DNA from: Clostridia bacterium
GTDB lineage: Bacteria; Bacillota; Clostridia; Oscillospirales; CAG-272
Assembly: GCA_017453205.1 (NCBI GenBank)
Contig: JAFTKO010000021.1
Span: 186,001-250,000 of the forward strand
Direction of reading: 5' to 3'
DNA: 64,000 nucleotides
A program made the translations under genes and the position numbers. Below are positions 40,555 to 49,967 of the stretch, in pieces; position 1 is the first letter of the stretch; every line of letters starts with the position of its first letter. Below the pieces are notes generated by a model that worked only from the letters and a program-made list of their open reading frames with translations, did not search any database and was not told the origin of the DNA.

Positions 40555-42390
40555 ATGATGAAAAAAATTTGTATGCTTATGACGGTGATCCTATTGCTTG
40601 GAGCCGTAGGCTTGGTATTCCCCGTGTCGGCGGACACTGCCTCGGACGGCTATTATCACGGCGAAATGACGAGTGATACCTATTGGTTGCCCATTTACGA
40701 CAAACTGGACTATGATCTGTACCGTCTGCCGGGTGTGGTGGTGACAAAGGCGGGAACGGTCATTGCTTACGGCGAGGCACGCCGTTTGGATGTCAATCGC
40801 GACAACTTCGGCTCCGGCACCAACGGGGATCTTTGCGAAATGGATCTTTATTTGCGCCGCTCCACCGACGGCGGTGAGAGCTTTGGTGACCGTATTTGGA
40901 TCGCCAAGGGCGCCGAATATTACGAAAACGGATACGGTGAGACCATCAACAATCCCGTAATGATCGTCGGCAATGACGGCAGGCTGCATCTGCTTTACAC
41001 CTGCAATTTGGCAAACGGCGGTCTTTGGTACACCTACAGCGATGATGACGGTGTCACTTGGAGCACTCCTCGCAATACCGTGAGTACACTGCAAAAAAAT
41101 GTTGCGTGGACGCAGATCGCCTGCGGTGTCGGACACGGTGTCTGTCTTTCGGACGGGACACTGATGACCTCCGCGTGGGTGTACGAGGGCAGCTACAAGG
41201 TGCGTACCCTTTACAGTAAGGACAACGGCGCTACCTGGCAGTTTGGCGAGCTTGCCTCGAGTAACCGTGACGAAACTGCCATCGTCGAGCTATCGGACGG
41301 CAGTGTTATGCTCAATTCCAGACAGTATTCCTATCCCTATGACGAGGCAACTCCCAACCGTTCTCCCGAGGAGGCGTATCGTGCCGTTACGGTCAGCCCC
41401 AACGGCATTGACAATTGGTCGACCACCGAGTTTCACAAGACGCTGATCGACCCTGCCTGCGAGGGCAATATGTGTGCGGTTGATTTGGAGGGACTCCCTT
41501 ATGCCGTGCTGTTCGTCAACAATGCGTCAAAGACCGACCGCAATCACTTAACGGTGCGTTGCAGCTTTGATGACGGCAGAACCTGGGAAAAATCGATTTT
41601 GATTGATGAGAATTACGGCGGTTACTCGGATATCGCGGTAGACGAAAACGGAAAGGTCTATGTGCTTTACGAAATCGCCTTAGGCTCGCGCGTTCAGCTT
41701 GTGACTTTCAGCTTTTACGATGTTTTTTGCGCGGGTGATGATCGCTTGACAAACAATACCACAAGCTTTACCGATCCACACGCGCTTGTCTCCGGAAGTG
41801 AAGGCGTGACGTTGGAAAAGAGTGGTAACGGTGCTCTTAAGGTGACGCTTACCGACAATGAGGTTGCTACCGCAGTGATCGATGCGACCAAGGTCACAAA
41901 CCTCCTCAATGCCGATGAAATGCCGATCTTTGCGATGCGCGTCAAGGCGAACGCACAGGCAGATGTTGACGAGGTCAAATGCGGCGTGTATTTTCGGTGC
42001 GGATATACCAATACGTCCCAAACAACACTTTACAGCTCCTTTACGGTTGCCAATGACGGCGAATATCACACCGTGCAGTTGGATCTGAGCTCCCGTGACG
42101 CTTACGGTGGCAATCTTTATGGCTTTGAGATTGTATTTTGTCCGCCCGGAGGCTCTTACACAGTGGGGGACACCTATGAGATCGCAGAGTTTGGCTTCTT
42201 TGCAACCAAAGCCGATGCCGACGCCGCGTATCCCGCAAGTGATCCTGCCGAGAGCGAGACCAACGCCAAGGGCGGTGATGACCAAGGCACCGGTTGTGCA
42301 TCGTCTGTGGAGATCGGTACGACCGTATTTGCCGCATTGACCCTTGGCAGTGTCGCATTTGCCGTGGGCAAAAAGAGAAGAAACAAGTAA
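40555..42390 (+). CDS. Membrane-anchored sialidase with C-terminal beta domain
   Basis: A 611-residue protein with a signal peptide ending near VSA-DT. The GH33-like catalytic domain has YRLPGVVV, Asp boxes STDGGESF, SDDDGVTW, SKDNGATW and SFDDGRTW, and GGYSDIAVD. Residues about 395-570 form another beta-rich, possibly carbohydrate-binding domain unlike that of the preceding sialidase. The C-terminus is GTGCASSVEIG, a hydrophobic helix and KKRRNK, matching the end of GLUG2. Start is 40555 or 40558 (ATGATG after AAAGGAG). It completes a set of three sialidases with three predicted locations. Confidence 0.87.
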   Translation: MMKKICMLMTVILLLGAVGLVFPVSADTASDGYYHGEMTSDTYWLPIYDKLDYDLYRLPGVVVTKAGTVIAYGEARRLDVNRDNFGSGTNGDLCEMDLYLRRSTDGGESFGDRIWIAKGAEYYENGYGETINNPVMIVGNDGRLHLLYTCNLANGGLWYTYSDDDGVTWSTPRNTVSTLQKNVAWTQIACGVGHGVCLSDGTLMTSAWVYEGSYKVRTLYSKDNGATWQFGELASSNRDETAIVELSDGSVMLNSRQYSYPYDEATPNRSPEEAYRAVTVSPNGIDNWSTTEFHKTLIDPACEGNMCAVDLEGLPYAVLFVNNASKTDRNHLTVRCSFDDGRTWEKSILIDENYGGYSDIAVDENGKVYVLYEIALGSRVQLVTFSFYDVFCAGDDRLTNNTTSFTDPHALVSGSEGVTLEKSGNGALKVTLTDNEVATAVIDATKVTNLLNADEMPIFAMRVKANAQADVDEVKCGVYFRCGYTNTSQTTLYSSFTVANDGEYHTVQLDLSSRDAYGGNLYGFEIVFCPPGGSYTVGDTYEIAEFGFFATKADADAAYPASDPAESETNAKGGDDQGTGCASSVEIGTTVFAALTLGSVAFAVGKKRRNK

Positions 42391-42495
42391 AAATCATTGA
42401 CATGCACCAAAGCAATATCTGTGCGTTTTTTGAATGCATGGATATTGCTTTCGGTTCCTATAACTTTATGGAAAGGAAAGAAACGAGGTACAAAA

Positions 42496-44718
42496 ATGAA
42501 TAAACATTTTATCTGTGCAACACGGGAGTGCAATTCCTACCAAAAGCATATTCCGGCTCCCTATTTGCGACGTTCGTTTGTACTTGCTTCAACACCGCAA
42601 AAAGCAGAGCTTTCGATCTGCGGCTTAGGCTTTTATGTGCTTTATGTCAATGGCAAGGATATTACAAAGGGGCTTTTGGCACCTTACATGAGTGCCCCCG
42701 ATGATTACTGTTATTATGACACCTACGATGTCGCACCGTACTTGCAAGAGGGTGAGAATGTCATCGGTGTTCTGCTCGGAAACGGATATATGAACCCGTT
42801 TGGTGGAGAGGTGTGGGATTTTCAATATTCCCCTTGGCTGGGATCCCCCAGAATGGCGCTCGACTTTTGTGCCGAGACCGACGGGGGCGAGGTGCGCTTT
42901 GTTGCCGACGAACAGTTTCGCACACATCCCTCGCCGATCCTCTTTGATGAAATGCGGAGCGGCGAGATCTACGACGCGACGCGCGAGCTTGCGGGATGGA
43001 ATATGCCCGGCTTTGATGACGGTGATTGGCAGGCGGCGATCCCCGTGGAGGCACCGCGCGGAGAGCTGCGTCGTTGCACCGCCGAACCCATCCGTTCCTT
43101 TGAGGAAAAGCATGCCATAAAGATCTGGCGTGACGGCGACGCGTATATCTATGATTTCGGTATTAACACGGCGGGATTTTGCCGTCTGTCCTTGCGCGGG
43201 ACACGAGGGCAGACCGTGACCATGCGGCATTTTGAGATGTTGCGCGACGGTAAGCTTCAAGAGCGCAACATCATCTTCCCGCCCGAAAAATATCCCCGAT
43301 ACAAGGAGTTCGCTCAAAAGGCGGTCTACACCGCAAAGGGAGAGGATGTCGAGGAATGGGCACCTGTGTTTACCTATTCGGGCTTTCGTTATGTGCAGGT
43401 CGAGGGTATTTCGGCTCAACAGGCAACCGAGTCGTTGCTTACCATGTGCGTGTGTCATTCCGACCTCGAACGCCGCGGCGGGTTTTCCTGCTCCGACGAA
43501 CGCGCAAATACCTTATTCTCGATGGCGGTGAACTCGGATCTTTCCAATTTCTATTATTTTCCCACCGATTGCCCGCACCGTGAAAAGCACGGTTGGACGG
43601 GGGACGCGTCAATGTCCTCGGATCATATGGTGCTATTGTACGGTGTGGAAAAGAGTTACCGCGAGTGGCTTGCCAACATCCGCAAGAGTCAAAATGACGT
43701 GGGAGCGCTCCCCGGGATCATTCCCACGGGCGGTTGGGGCTTTGCGTGGGGGAACGGTCCCGTATTTGACAGTGTGATTTTCAATTTGCCGTATGCGCTT
43801 TACCGTTTCCGCGGAGATACCGATGCGGTTCGGGAGAATGCCCACGCAATGGTACGCTATCTTGAATACATCATGACGCAACGCAGTGCCGACGGAACGG
43901 TTGAGATCGGGCTTGGCGACTGGGTGCCCGTGGGACGCGCGGCGCACGAGTATACGATCCCGCTTGGGCTTTGCAACTGCATGATGGTCATGGATGTTGC
44001 GGGAAAGGCGGCGGAAATGTTCCGTGCCATAGGGCTTGCACATCAAGCAAAATTTGCCGCGGGGATCCGCCGTGATATGCGCCAAACCATTCGCCGTGTT
44101 TATCTGGATCGAGAGACCTGTACACTGGTTCCAAACAGCCAAAGCGGACAAGCGATGGGACTTTATTACGGTGTATTCGAGAACGAGGAGCGGGAAGCCG
44201 CGTTTGCCAGTTTGATGGAGTGTATTCGTGCCAACGGCAACAATTTTGACAGCGGTTTTGTGGGTATGCACTGTATTTTCCATGTACTGTCGGATTTCGG
44301 GCAAGCCGAGCTTGCATGGCAAATGATCACAAAGTCCGAATATCCTTCCTACGGTCATTTGATTGAGCGGGGAGAGACCTCCATTCCCGAAAAATTCCAG
44401 CCCGACGGTGATGAGCAGTATCGGTTCTCCCACAATCATCATTTTCTTTGTGATTTTACACGATGGTTCATGTTTGCCGTAGCGGGATTGAAAGTGATCG
44501 ATCATAAAACCGTCGAGCTCCGACCGAACTTTATTTCAACGCTCGATCATGCCGAGGCATATCACGAGCTTCCCGCAGGACGTGTTTCGGTTCATTGGCA
44601 GCGGACGGAGGAAGGTCTTTTTGTAGAAGCCGAGATTCCCTACGGCGTGGTCTGTAAAACCGATCTTCCCGATGGTGTTCGGTATCGCGTCAGACGCTTC
44701 AAAGGGAGGCAAGTATGA
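42496..44718 (+). CDS. Alpha-L-rhamnosidase (GH78 family)
   Basis: A 740-residue glycosidase. It opens with a beta-sandwich domain (LGFYVLYVNGKDI, APYLQEGENVIGVLLGNG), then the (alpha/alpha)6 catalytic domain whose hallmark here is TDCPHREKHGWTGDA, near 43565, and DWVPVG in the acid region. No signal peptide, so cytosolic. The start at 42496 follows AAACGAGG; the longer frame from 42397 is rejected. It overlaps the next gene by four bases. Its presence among sialidases suggests the operon handles a glycan containing rhamnose or a similar sugar; GH78-like proteins with other specificities are possible. Confidence 0.88.
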   Translation: MNKHFICATRECNSYQKHIPAPYLRRSFVLASTPQKAELSICGLGFYVLYVNGKDITKGLLAPYMSAPDDYCYYDTYDVAPYLQEGENVIGVLLGNGYMNPFGGEVWDFQYSPWLGSPRMALDFCAETDGGEVRFVADEQFRTHPSPILFDEMRSGEIYDATRELAGWNMPGFDDGDWQAAIPVEAPRGELRRCTAEPIRSFEEKHAIKIWRDGDAYIYDFGINTAGFCRLSLRGTRGQTVTMRHFEMLRDGKLQERNIIFPPEKYPRYKEFAQKAVYTAKGEDVEEWAPVFTYSGFRYVQVEGISAQQATESLLTMCVCHSDLERRGGFSCSDERANTLFSMAVNSDLSNFYYFPTDCPHREKHGWTGDASMSSDHMVLLYGVEKSYREWLANIRKSQNDVGALPGIIPTGGWGFAWGNGPVFDSVIFNLPYALYRFRGDTDAVRENAHAMVRYLEYIMTQRSADGTVEIGLGDWVPVGRAAHEYTIPLGLCNCMMVMDVAGKAAEMFRAIGLAHQAKFAAGIRRDMRQTIRRVYLDRETCTLVPNSQSGQAMGLYYGVFENEEREAAFASLMECIRANGNNFDSGFVGMHCIFHVLSDFGQAELAWQMITKSEYPSYGHLIERGETSIPEKFQPDGDEQYRFSHNHHFLCDFTRWFMFAVAGLKVIDHKTVELRPNFISTLDHAEAYHELPAGRVSVHWQRTEEGLFVEAEIPYGVVCKTDLPDGVRYRVRRFKGRQV

Positions 44719-45440
44719 TGCGCTTTTTGAAAAAGCTTGCCGCGCGACAAAAGGATCTTTACGGCGGCGACGGGGTAACGGTTGCATTTTTGGGTGACAG
44801 TGTGACACAAGGGTGCTTTGAGTGTTATGTTGACGGCGGCAGAATCGAGACCGTATTTGACACCGAAGAATCGTACAGTGCAAAATTTAAGCACCTTTTG
44901 CAAACGCTGTATCCGCGCGCACAAATCAATATTGTCAACAGCGGTATCAGCGGGGACAGTGCCCCGCGAGGGCTGGAACGGCTGGAAAAGGATATCCTAC
45001 GCTATCACCCCGACCTAACCGTTGTCTCCTTTGGATTGAATGATTGCGGAAAGGGACTTGACGGATTGCCGCTGTATTTGGAGGCGTTGCGAAAGATATT
45101 TACGCGTCTTGCCGAAAGCGGAAGTGAGGTGGTTTTTCTATCGCCTTGCATGACCGATACATTCGTCAGCGGAAGTATTGTCGAAACGGAGCTTCGGGAG
45201 ATCGCAAAAGCGCAGGCGGAGCGTGAAAACAACGGCACCGTGGAGCGTTATTTTGCGGCGGCGTCAGCGCTGGCAGGTTCTTTGGGTGTCCGTGTTTGCG
45301 ATTGTTATTCTCAGTGGAAACGTATGAACACTTGCGGTGTTGACACCACGGCATTGCTTGCCAACGGCATCAATCACCCGATACGGGAGTTGCATTGGCT
45401 TATTGCATATTTACTGATACAAACGGTATTTTCGGAATGA
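44715..45440 (+). CDS. SGNH/GDSL-type esterase
   Basis: A 241-residue hydrolase with the block I motif FLGDSVTQG (nucleophile Ser29), block II glycine in NSGISGDSA, block III GLNDCG and a C-terminal NGINHP that supplies the histidine. No signal peptide. The start overlaps the rhamnosidase stop (ATGA). In this operon a carbohydrate or sialate O-acetylesterase role is the natural guess: removing acetyl groups so that sialidase or NanA can act. Lipase-like alternatives cannot be excluded. Confidence 0.85.
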   Translation: MMRFLKKLAARQKDLYGGDGVTVAFLGDSVTQGCFECYVDGGRIETVFDTEESYSAKFKHLLQTLYPRAQINIVNSGISGDSAPRGLERLEKDILRYHPDLTVVSFGLNDCGKGLDGLPLYLEALRKIFTRLAESGSEVVFLSPCMTDTFVSGSIVETELREIAKAQAERENNGTVERYFAAASALAGSLGVRVCDCYSQWKRMNTCGVDTTALLANGINHPIRELHWLIAYLLIQTVFSE

Positions 45441-45468
45441 TCATTAAATGAAAAGAGAGGAAGAACAC

Positions 45469-46041
45469 ATGAAAACCGTAAAAGACAAATATTTGGTAGT
45501 GGGAGCCGATTTTGCAGGCTATCCGTTAAAAGAAGCTGTTGTTGCACATCTGAAGGCAAAGGGATGGAAGATCACCGACCTCGGTGTTACCGACCCGACC
45601 GTGGAGGACAGCGAAAATATGTTTCACCGTGTGGGACTTCGCGTGGGCGCACAGATCTCCGAGGGGAATTTTGAAAGAGCGCTCCTGTTTTGCGGCACGG
45701 GTATGGGGATTCACATCGCCGCCTCCAAGTGTCCGCATGTACACGCGGGTGTTGTGGAGAGCGTTCCCGCCGCCCTCCGTGCCATCACGGGCAACGGTGT
45801 CAACGTGCTTGCTATGGGCGCGTTCTATGTTGCACCGCAAATGGGGTGTGACATTGCCGATGCGTATCTCGGAGCCGAGCTCGGCAGTGGCTATGAATGG
45901 TGGTACAATTTTTATGAATTTCACAAGCTTGCCATTGACGAGCTGGAGGCGTTTGACTACGAAGAATATAAGAAAAACGGTTTCCGTACAGAGCACCTTG
46001 GCGACTATCCTTTAAAGCTGGAAACCAAGCCCGAAATTTAG
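45469..46041 (+). CDS. Divergent RpiB/LacAB-family protein
   Basis: A 190-residue member of the sugar-phosphate isomerase RpiB/LacAB family, longer than the usual 145-150. The active-site Cys75 loop is present (LLFCGTGMGIHIAA). However, the HN pair that holds the catalytic histidine (normally xHNxxNVL) reads TGNGVNVL, with Gly108 in place of His, and the N-terminal DHAG motif is DFAG. A C-terminal extension of about 45 residues is rich in aromatic and acidic residues. It may catalyse a different isomerisation or act on a different sugar. The ATG at 45469 follows AGAGAGGAAG; the frame opening at 45448 overlaps that site. Confidence 0.8.
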   Translation: MKTVKDKYLVVGADFAGYPLKEAVVAHLKAKGWKITDLGVTDPTVEDSENMFHRVGLRVGAQISEGNFERALLFCGTGMGIHIAASKCPHVHAGVVESVPAALRAITGNGVNVLAMGAFYVAPQMGCDIADAYLGAELGSGYEWWYNFYEFHKLAIDELEAFDYEEYKKNGFRTEHLGDYPLKLETKPEI

Positions 46042-46080
46042 GACAACACCAAACAAGTTAGCATCTGCTTAAATCACACG

Positions 46081-46118
46081 ATACAACCGTAAGCTGCAAA
46101 TGCTTGCGGTTGTATTTA
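46081..46118 (+). terminator. Terminator after the sialic-acid/glycan operon
   Basis: ATACAACCGTAAGC pairs with GCTTGCGGTTGTAT (one mismatch), followed by TTATAAAAAA. It separates the operon from the AraC gene. Confidence 0.65.
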
Positions 46119-46137
46119 TAAAAAATATAAAAAAATC

Positions 46138-46166
46138 TTGCAAAATCCTTTGATATATGATAAAAT
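46138..46166 (+). promoter_or_regulatory. Promoter of the AraC regulator gene
   Basis: TTGCAA (46138-46143), a 17-bp spacer, TAAAAT (46161-46166); leader about 50 bases. Confidence 0.7.
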
Positions 46167-46224
46167 ATAACTATTAGCATATCTTATTTACAGGTGCTCG
46201 GAAATTCAAAAAAGGAGAAAATAA

Positions 46225-47103
46225 ATGCATTATTTTGAACATTATAATACTTTTAGTTTTCATCTTTTTAATATGAATTTCAATATGATTTTTAACGAGA
46301 ATTTTATGAAAGAGCAATGGCTCAAACCCTATCCGACACCACACTATCATAAAACATGGGAGATTTATTTTATAAAAAGCGGTGCGATCGATGTGGATTG
46401 CAACAACGAGATTCGCAGATATTCCGCACAGGAGTTTGTTTTTATACCTCCGTATACGGAGCATTGCATTGTCAAGGCGACCGAGGATGTCGACTGTTCC
46501 AATATTCGATTTTCCTATTCCACCGTACAAAATGATATCATCAGTGAGTCGGTGGACCAGTTGTTGCATAAGCGTGCTTTTTGTGCGGTGGGAACGTCGG
46601 AGGAAATCGTTGACACCTTGAAAAAGCTGAAACAGCTGTGTCGGCAATATGTGGAGATGACACAGCCGAAAATGTGGATGTATCAAAAGGTCACGTCAAT
46701 GTGTCTTTATTTGATGTCCTCTCTTTTGGAGGTGATTTTTGCCGAGGAAAACGCTTATCAAGAAAACTTTACTGCCGAAAACGATTCGCTTGCCATGATC
46801 ATCGAGTTTTTTATGATGTATGATTCGGAAAGCAATGTTACCGTTGCACATCTTGCGGAGGCACTTAATTACAGTGTATCACAAACCAATCGCATCCTGC
46901 GTCAAAACTTTGGGCAGTCCTTCAAGCAACTGGCACAGGACATCCGTGTCAAAAAAGCAAAGTATTTTCTCCGTAAAACCGATTTTTCCATCAAATATAT
47001 TGCGGAAATTTTGGGGTTTCATGAGACAAAGACCTTCAATCGCTTCTTTAAAGCCGCCGAGGGCATTACTCCCACGCAGTATCGAAAAGAGAATGGCGAT
47101 TAA
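46225..47103 (+). CDS. AraC family transcriptional regulator
   Basis: A 292-residue regulator with an N-terminal cupin sensor (YHKTWEIYFIKSGAIDV, QEFVFIPPYTEHCIV) and a C-terminal AraC double helix-turn-helix (VTVAHLAEALNYSVSQTNRIL; SIKYIAEILGFHETKTFNRFF, ending TPTQYRKE). It has its own promoter and lies directly after the sialidase/rhamnosidase operon, on the same strand, so it is the natural candidate to control that operon in response to a sugar. A central linker of about 60 residues is helical. Ribosome site AAAAAAGGAG. A bidirectional terminator follows at 47227. Confidence 0.9.
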   Translation: MHYFEHYNTFSFHLFNMNFNMIFNENFMKEQWLKPYPTPHYHKTWEIYFIKSGAIDVDCNNEIRRYSAQEFVFIPPYTEHCIVKATEDVDCSNIRFSYSTVQNDIISESVDQLLHKRAFCAVGTSEEIVDTLKKLKQLCRQYVEMTQPKMWMYQKVTSMCLYLMSSLLEVIFAEENAYQENFTAENDSLAMIIEFFMMYDSESNVTVAHLAEALNYSVSQTNRILRQNFGQSFKQLAQDIRVKKAKYFLRKTDFSIKYIAEILGFHETKTFNRFFKAAEGITPTQYRKENGD

Positions 47104-47226
47104 ACTATATGGCTTATTCCGGAATTTCCCCTTGTTGGAACATGATTACTATGGTTCCATATGTAAAAATGACTTCCTCAGCTGTATCGGAGCCGGAAAG
47201 CCTTTTCATCAATACTTTCACATCAA

Positions 47227-47262
47227 AAAAGACGGGAATTTTACTTCCCGTCTTTTGTTGTG
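47227..47262. terminator. Bidirectional terminator between araC-type gene and opp operon
   Basis: AAAAGACGGGAA pairs with TTCCCGTCTTTT, loop TTTTAC. T runs on each strand serve the converging transcripts. A smaller GCCTC/GAGGC hairpin follows at about 47268. Confidence 0.85.
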
Positions 47263-47341
47263 TTTTTTGCCTCTCGGGGAGGCGTTTTATCTTTTGAATG
47301 GGATCACCGTTTCAAAAAGTTTTCCGCGAAACATCCTTCTG

Positions 47342-47644
47342 TCAAACGGTTTTTAAATAAAAGGCAAGCCAAAGGAGGAAAAAGGCGACGGTAATGATGC
47401 CGATAAAAACGAGCATGGGGAGGAGCATCATTTTGACGCTGTCGAAGTAGGTGCGGACAATGGATCTCCACCGTGAGGGGGATTTTTGGCGCTTTTTGGG
47501 GGCGCTGTTGTAGCCGTGAACATCGGGCATAAAGGGTTTTTTGGTTTGCCGCAGACCCGACATATCAAACACGGTGGAGCCATCGTCGATATAAATGATC
47601 TTATCCTTCTTCTTTTTGTCCTTTTTCTCTTTGCCGTTACGCAT
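47342..47644 (-). CDS. Small single-pass membrane protein at the end of the opp operon
   Basis: A 100-residue protein I do not recognise. The N-terminus is very basic (MRNGKEKKDKKKKDK), followed by IIYIDDGSTVFDMSGL, a basic middle and one long hydrophobic segment near residues 70-95. This suggests a cytosolic N-terminal domain with a C-terminal membrane anchor. It begins six bases after oppF stops, so it is very likely the last gene of the operon. Similar lysine-rich IDDGSTxxDMS proteins may occur in relatives, but I cannot name a family. Its role in peptide transport is unknown. Confidence 0.65.
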   Translation of the reverse strand: MRNGKEKKDKKKKDKIIYIDDGSTVFDMSGLRQTKKPFMPDVHGYNSAPKKRQKSPSRWRSIVRTYFDSVKMMLLPMLVFIGIITVAFFLLWLAFYLKTV

Positions 47645-47650
47645 AGCCGA

Positions 47651-48739
47651 TCAATCCTGCGGGTACAGGTGGCAAGCGCAGTAGTGTCCCGGCTCGTACT
47701 CGCGGTAGGCGGGGGTGACATGCTTGCAGACCTCGGTCGCGTGCGGACAGCGCGTGTGGAAACGGCAACCCTTGGGCGGATTTGCGGGCGAGGGAATATC
47801 GCCCTTGAGGACGATGCGGTTCATCTTGACATCGGGGTTGGGGTTGGGGATCGCCGAGAAGAGTGCCTTGGTGTAGGGATGGAGCGGGTTGGAGAAGATC
47901 TCCTTTTTGTTGCCAAACTCCACCATGGAGCCAAGGTACATGACGCCGATCTTGTCCGAGATGAATTTAACCACCGAGAGGTCATGCGAGATGAACAGGT
48001 AGGTCAGGTTCATGGAGCGTTGCAGATCCTTGAGCAGATTGATGATCTGTGCCTGGATCGACACGTCGAGCGCCGACACGGGCTCGTCGCAGACCACCAA
48101 TTGCGGGTTGACCGAAAGCGCACGCGCGATGCAAATTCTTTGCCGCTGACCGCCCGAAAACTCGTGGGGGTAGCGCTCGTAGTAGTAGTCACGCAACCCG
48201 CACTTTTCCATCAGATCCATGACATAGTCCTTGACCTCTGCCTTGGGCACGATATTGTGCACACGCACGGGCTCGGAGAGGATGTCTCCGACGGTGCTTC
48301 TGGGCGGCAGGGAGGAATAGGGGTCTTGGAAGATGATCTGCATTTTGGTGCGGATGTCGCGCATCTGCTTGGTTTTGTAATTGGTAATGTCTTTGCCGCC
48401 AAACAGGATCTGACCGCCGTTGGGCTGATAGAGCTTGAGGATGGTTCTTCCCATCGTGGTTTTGCCGCAGCCCGACTCGCCCACGATGCCGAGGGTCTCA
48501 CCGGGATGGAGCTTAAACGAAACATCGTCCACGGCAATCAGCTCTTGCAGCACCTTGCCCGTGATCGATTTTTTGATGGGAAAGCACTTGCGCAGATGTC
48601 TGACCTCCAGGAGCGCCTCGGGGTCGATGGGGAGGGCTTTGTCGGCTTCGACCTGTGCCTTGCGCGCTTCCGCCTCCGCCTTGGCGATGGCTTCGTCATC
48701 GTAAGCTACAGTCGTTTGTTTGATCTCATTTTCAGCCAT
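47651..48739 (-). CDS. oppF: Oligopeptide ABC transporter ATP-binding protein OppF
   Basis: A 362-residue ATPase with Walker A GESGCGKTT, signature FSGGQRQR, Walker B LVVCDEPVSALD and the Opp/Dpp C-terminal domain (GDIPSPANPPKGCRFHTRCP), whose cysteines may bind a 4Fe-4S cluster in this family. A charged N-terminal extension of about 40 residues (AKAEAEARKAQVEADK) precedes the fold. The ATG at 48739 follows GAGGAGGAG and lies eight bases inside the end of oppD. It energises import with OppD. Confidence 0.95.
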   Translation of the reverse strand: MAENEIKQTTVAYDDEAIAKAEAEARKAQVEADKALPIDPEALLEVRHLRKCFPIKKSITGKVLQELIAVDDVSFKLHPGETLGIVGESGCGKTTMGRTILKLYQPNGGQILFGGKDITNYKTKQMRDIRTKMQIIFQDPYSSLPPRSTVGDILSEPVRVHNIVPKAEVKDYVMDLMEKCGLRDYYYERYPHEFSGGQRQRICIARALSVNPQLVVCDEPVSALDVSIQAQIINLLKDLQRSMNLTYLFISHDLSVVKFISDKIGVMYLGSMVEFGNKKEIFSNPLHPYTKALFSAIPNPNPDVKMNRIVLKGDIPSPANPPKGCRFHTRCPHATEVCKHVTPAYREYEPGHYCACHLYPQD

Positions 48740-49961
48740 GGTTCTCCTCCTCTCCGTACAAGTGGCAAGCAACGTAGTGCGTGGGGCTCACCTGCACCAT
48801 GCCGGGGTAATCGCCCGAACACTTGTGGATGCATTGGGAGCATCTTTCTTTAAAATAACAGTAGTTCGGCATGTTCACGGGGTTGGGAACATTGCCGGGG
48901 ATGTTAAAGAGCGTATCGGAGTCGGAATCCATGGTCGGCTTGGATTTTTGAAGTCCGATGGTGTAGGGGTGCATGGGGTTGTGGAAGATCTCGGACACCG
49001 TTCCTTGCTCGATCACGCGTCCCGCATACATGACCACCACATAGTCCGCCATCTCGGCGATGATGCCGAGGTCGTGGGTGATGAGCAGGATCGAACCGTT
49101 GATCTTGTCCTTGAGGTCACGCAACAGGTCAAGAATTTGTGCTTGAATGGTCACGTCAAGTGCTGTGGTCGGCTCGTCTGCAATGATCAAACGCGGGTTA
49201 CATGCCAGCGCCATCGAAATCATCACACGCTGTCTCATACCGCCCGAGAGCTCGTGCGGATAGGAGTTGTAGACGCGCTCCGGCATGGCGATGCCAACAA
49301 GGTTCAGCATTTCCAAGGAGCGCTTTTTTGCGTCCTCCTTGGTTGCTCCCGGCGTGTGGATAAAGGTGACTTCATCCAACTGATTACCGATGGTAAACAC
49401 GGGGTTGAGCGAGGTCATGGGCTCTTGGAAGATCATGGAGATCTGTCTGCCGCGGATGCGGTGGATCTCGTTGATCGGCATATTGGCAATGTCATATACC
49501 TTTTCTTCCATTTCGTAGTGATCCTTGCCGTCTTTCTCTCCCGTGGCAATCGGGTTGCCCTTGGCGTCACGGCGGTAGTCGTAGGCTTTAAAACGAATGT
49601 GTCCCGAGTAGATCTGACCTTGCGGGCCCTGTAAGAGCTGCATGATCGACATACTGGTTACGGATTTTCCGCACCCCGACTCGCCGACCACGCCGACGAC
49701 CGAGTTTTGCGGAACGTTAAAGGAAACACCGTTGACCGCTTTGACCACACCCTGGTCGGTAAAGAAGTAGGTGTGCAGGTCCTCGATTTCGAGGATGTTT
49801 TTCTCGTCCTTCATTTGGGAGAGAAATTCGCTTTCCTCGGCTTGGCGGTGCTTGCGCTTTTCCAGTGCTTTCATCACCTTGGAGTTTTCCTTGGCAATGG
49901 CGCGGATCTCCTTACCCGAGAGGTAATGGCTGTTTCTGGTTTTTTCCGGATTCTTTTTCAT
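48732..49961 (-). CDS. oppD: Oligopeptide ABC transporter ATP-binding protein OppD
   Basis: A 409-residue ATPase with Walker A GESGCGKS, signature LSGGMRQR, Walker [13 protein letters not shown] and the Opp-type tail ([22 protein letters not shown]) containing several cysteines. About 55 extra basic and charged residues precede the usual start ([22 protein letters not shown]). An insertion around residues 125-160 (KAYDRRDAKG-type) is longer than in E. coli OppD. The ATG at 49961 follows GAGGAGGT. Pairs with OppF to drive import. Confidence 0.95.
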   Translation of the reverse strand: MKKNPEKTRNSHYLSGKEIRAIAKENSKVMKALEKRKHRQAEESEFLSQMKDEKNILEIEDLHTYFFTDQGVVKAVNGVSFNVPQNSVVGVVGESGCGKSVTSMSIMQLLQGPQGQIYSGHIRFKAYDYRRDAKGNPIATGEKDGKDHYEMEEKVYDIANMPINEIHRIRGRQISMIFQEPMTSLNPVFTIGNQLDEVTFIHTPGATKEDAKKRSLEMLNLVGIAMPERVYNSYPHELSGGMRQRVMISMALACNPRLIIADEPTTALDVTIQAQILDLLRDLKDKINGSILLITHDLGIIAEMADYVVVMYAGRVIEQGTVSEIFHNPMHPYTIGLQKSKPTMDSDSDTLFNIPGNVPNPVNMPNYCYFKERCSQCIHKCSGDYPGMVQVSPTHYVACHLYGEEENHG

Positions 49962-49967
49962 CACAGG

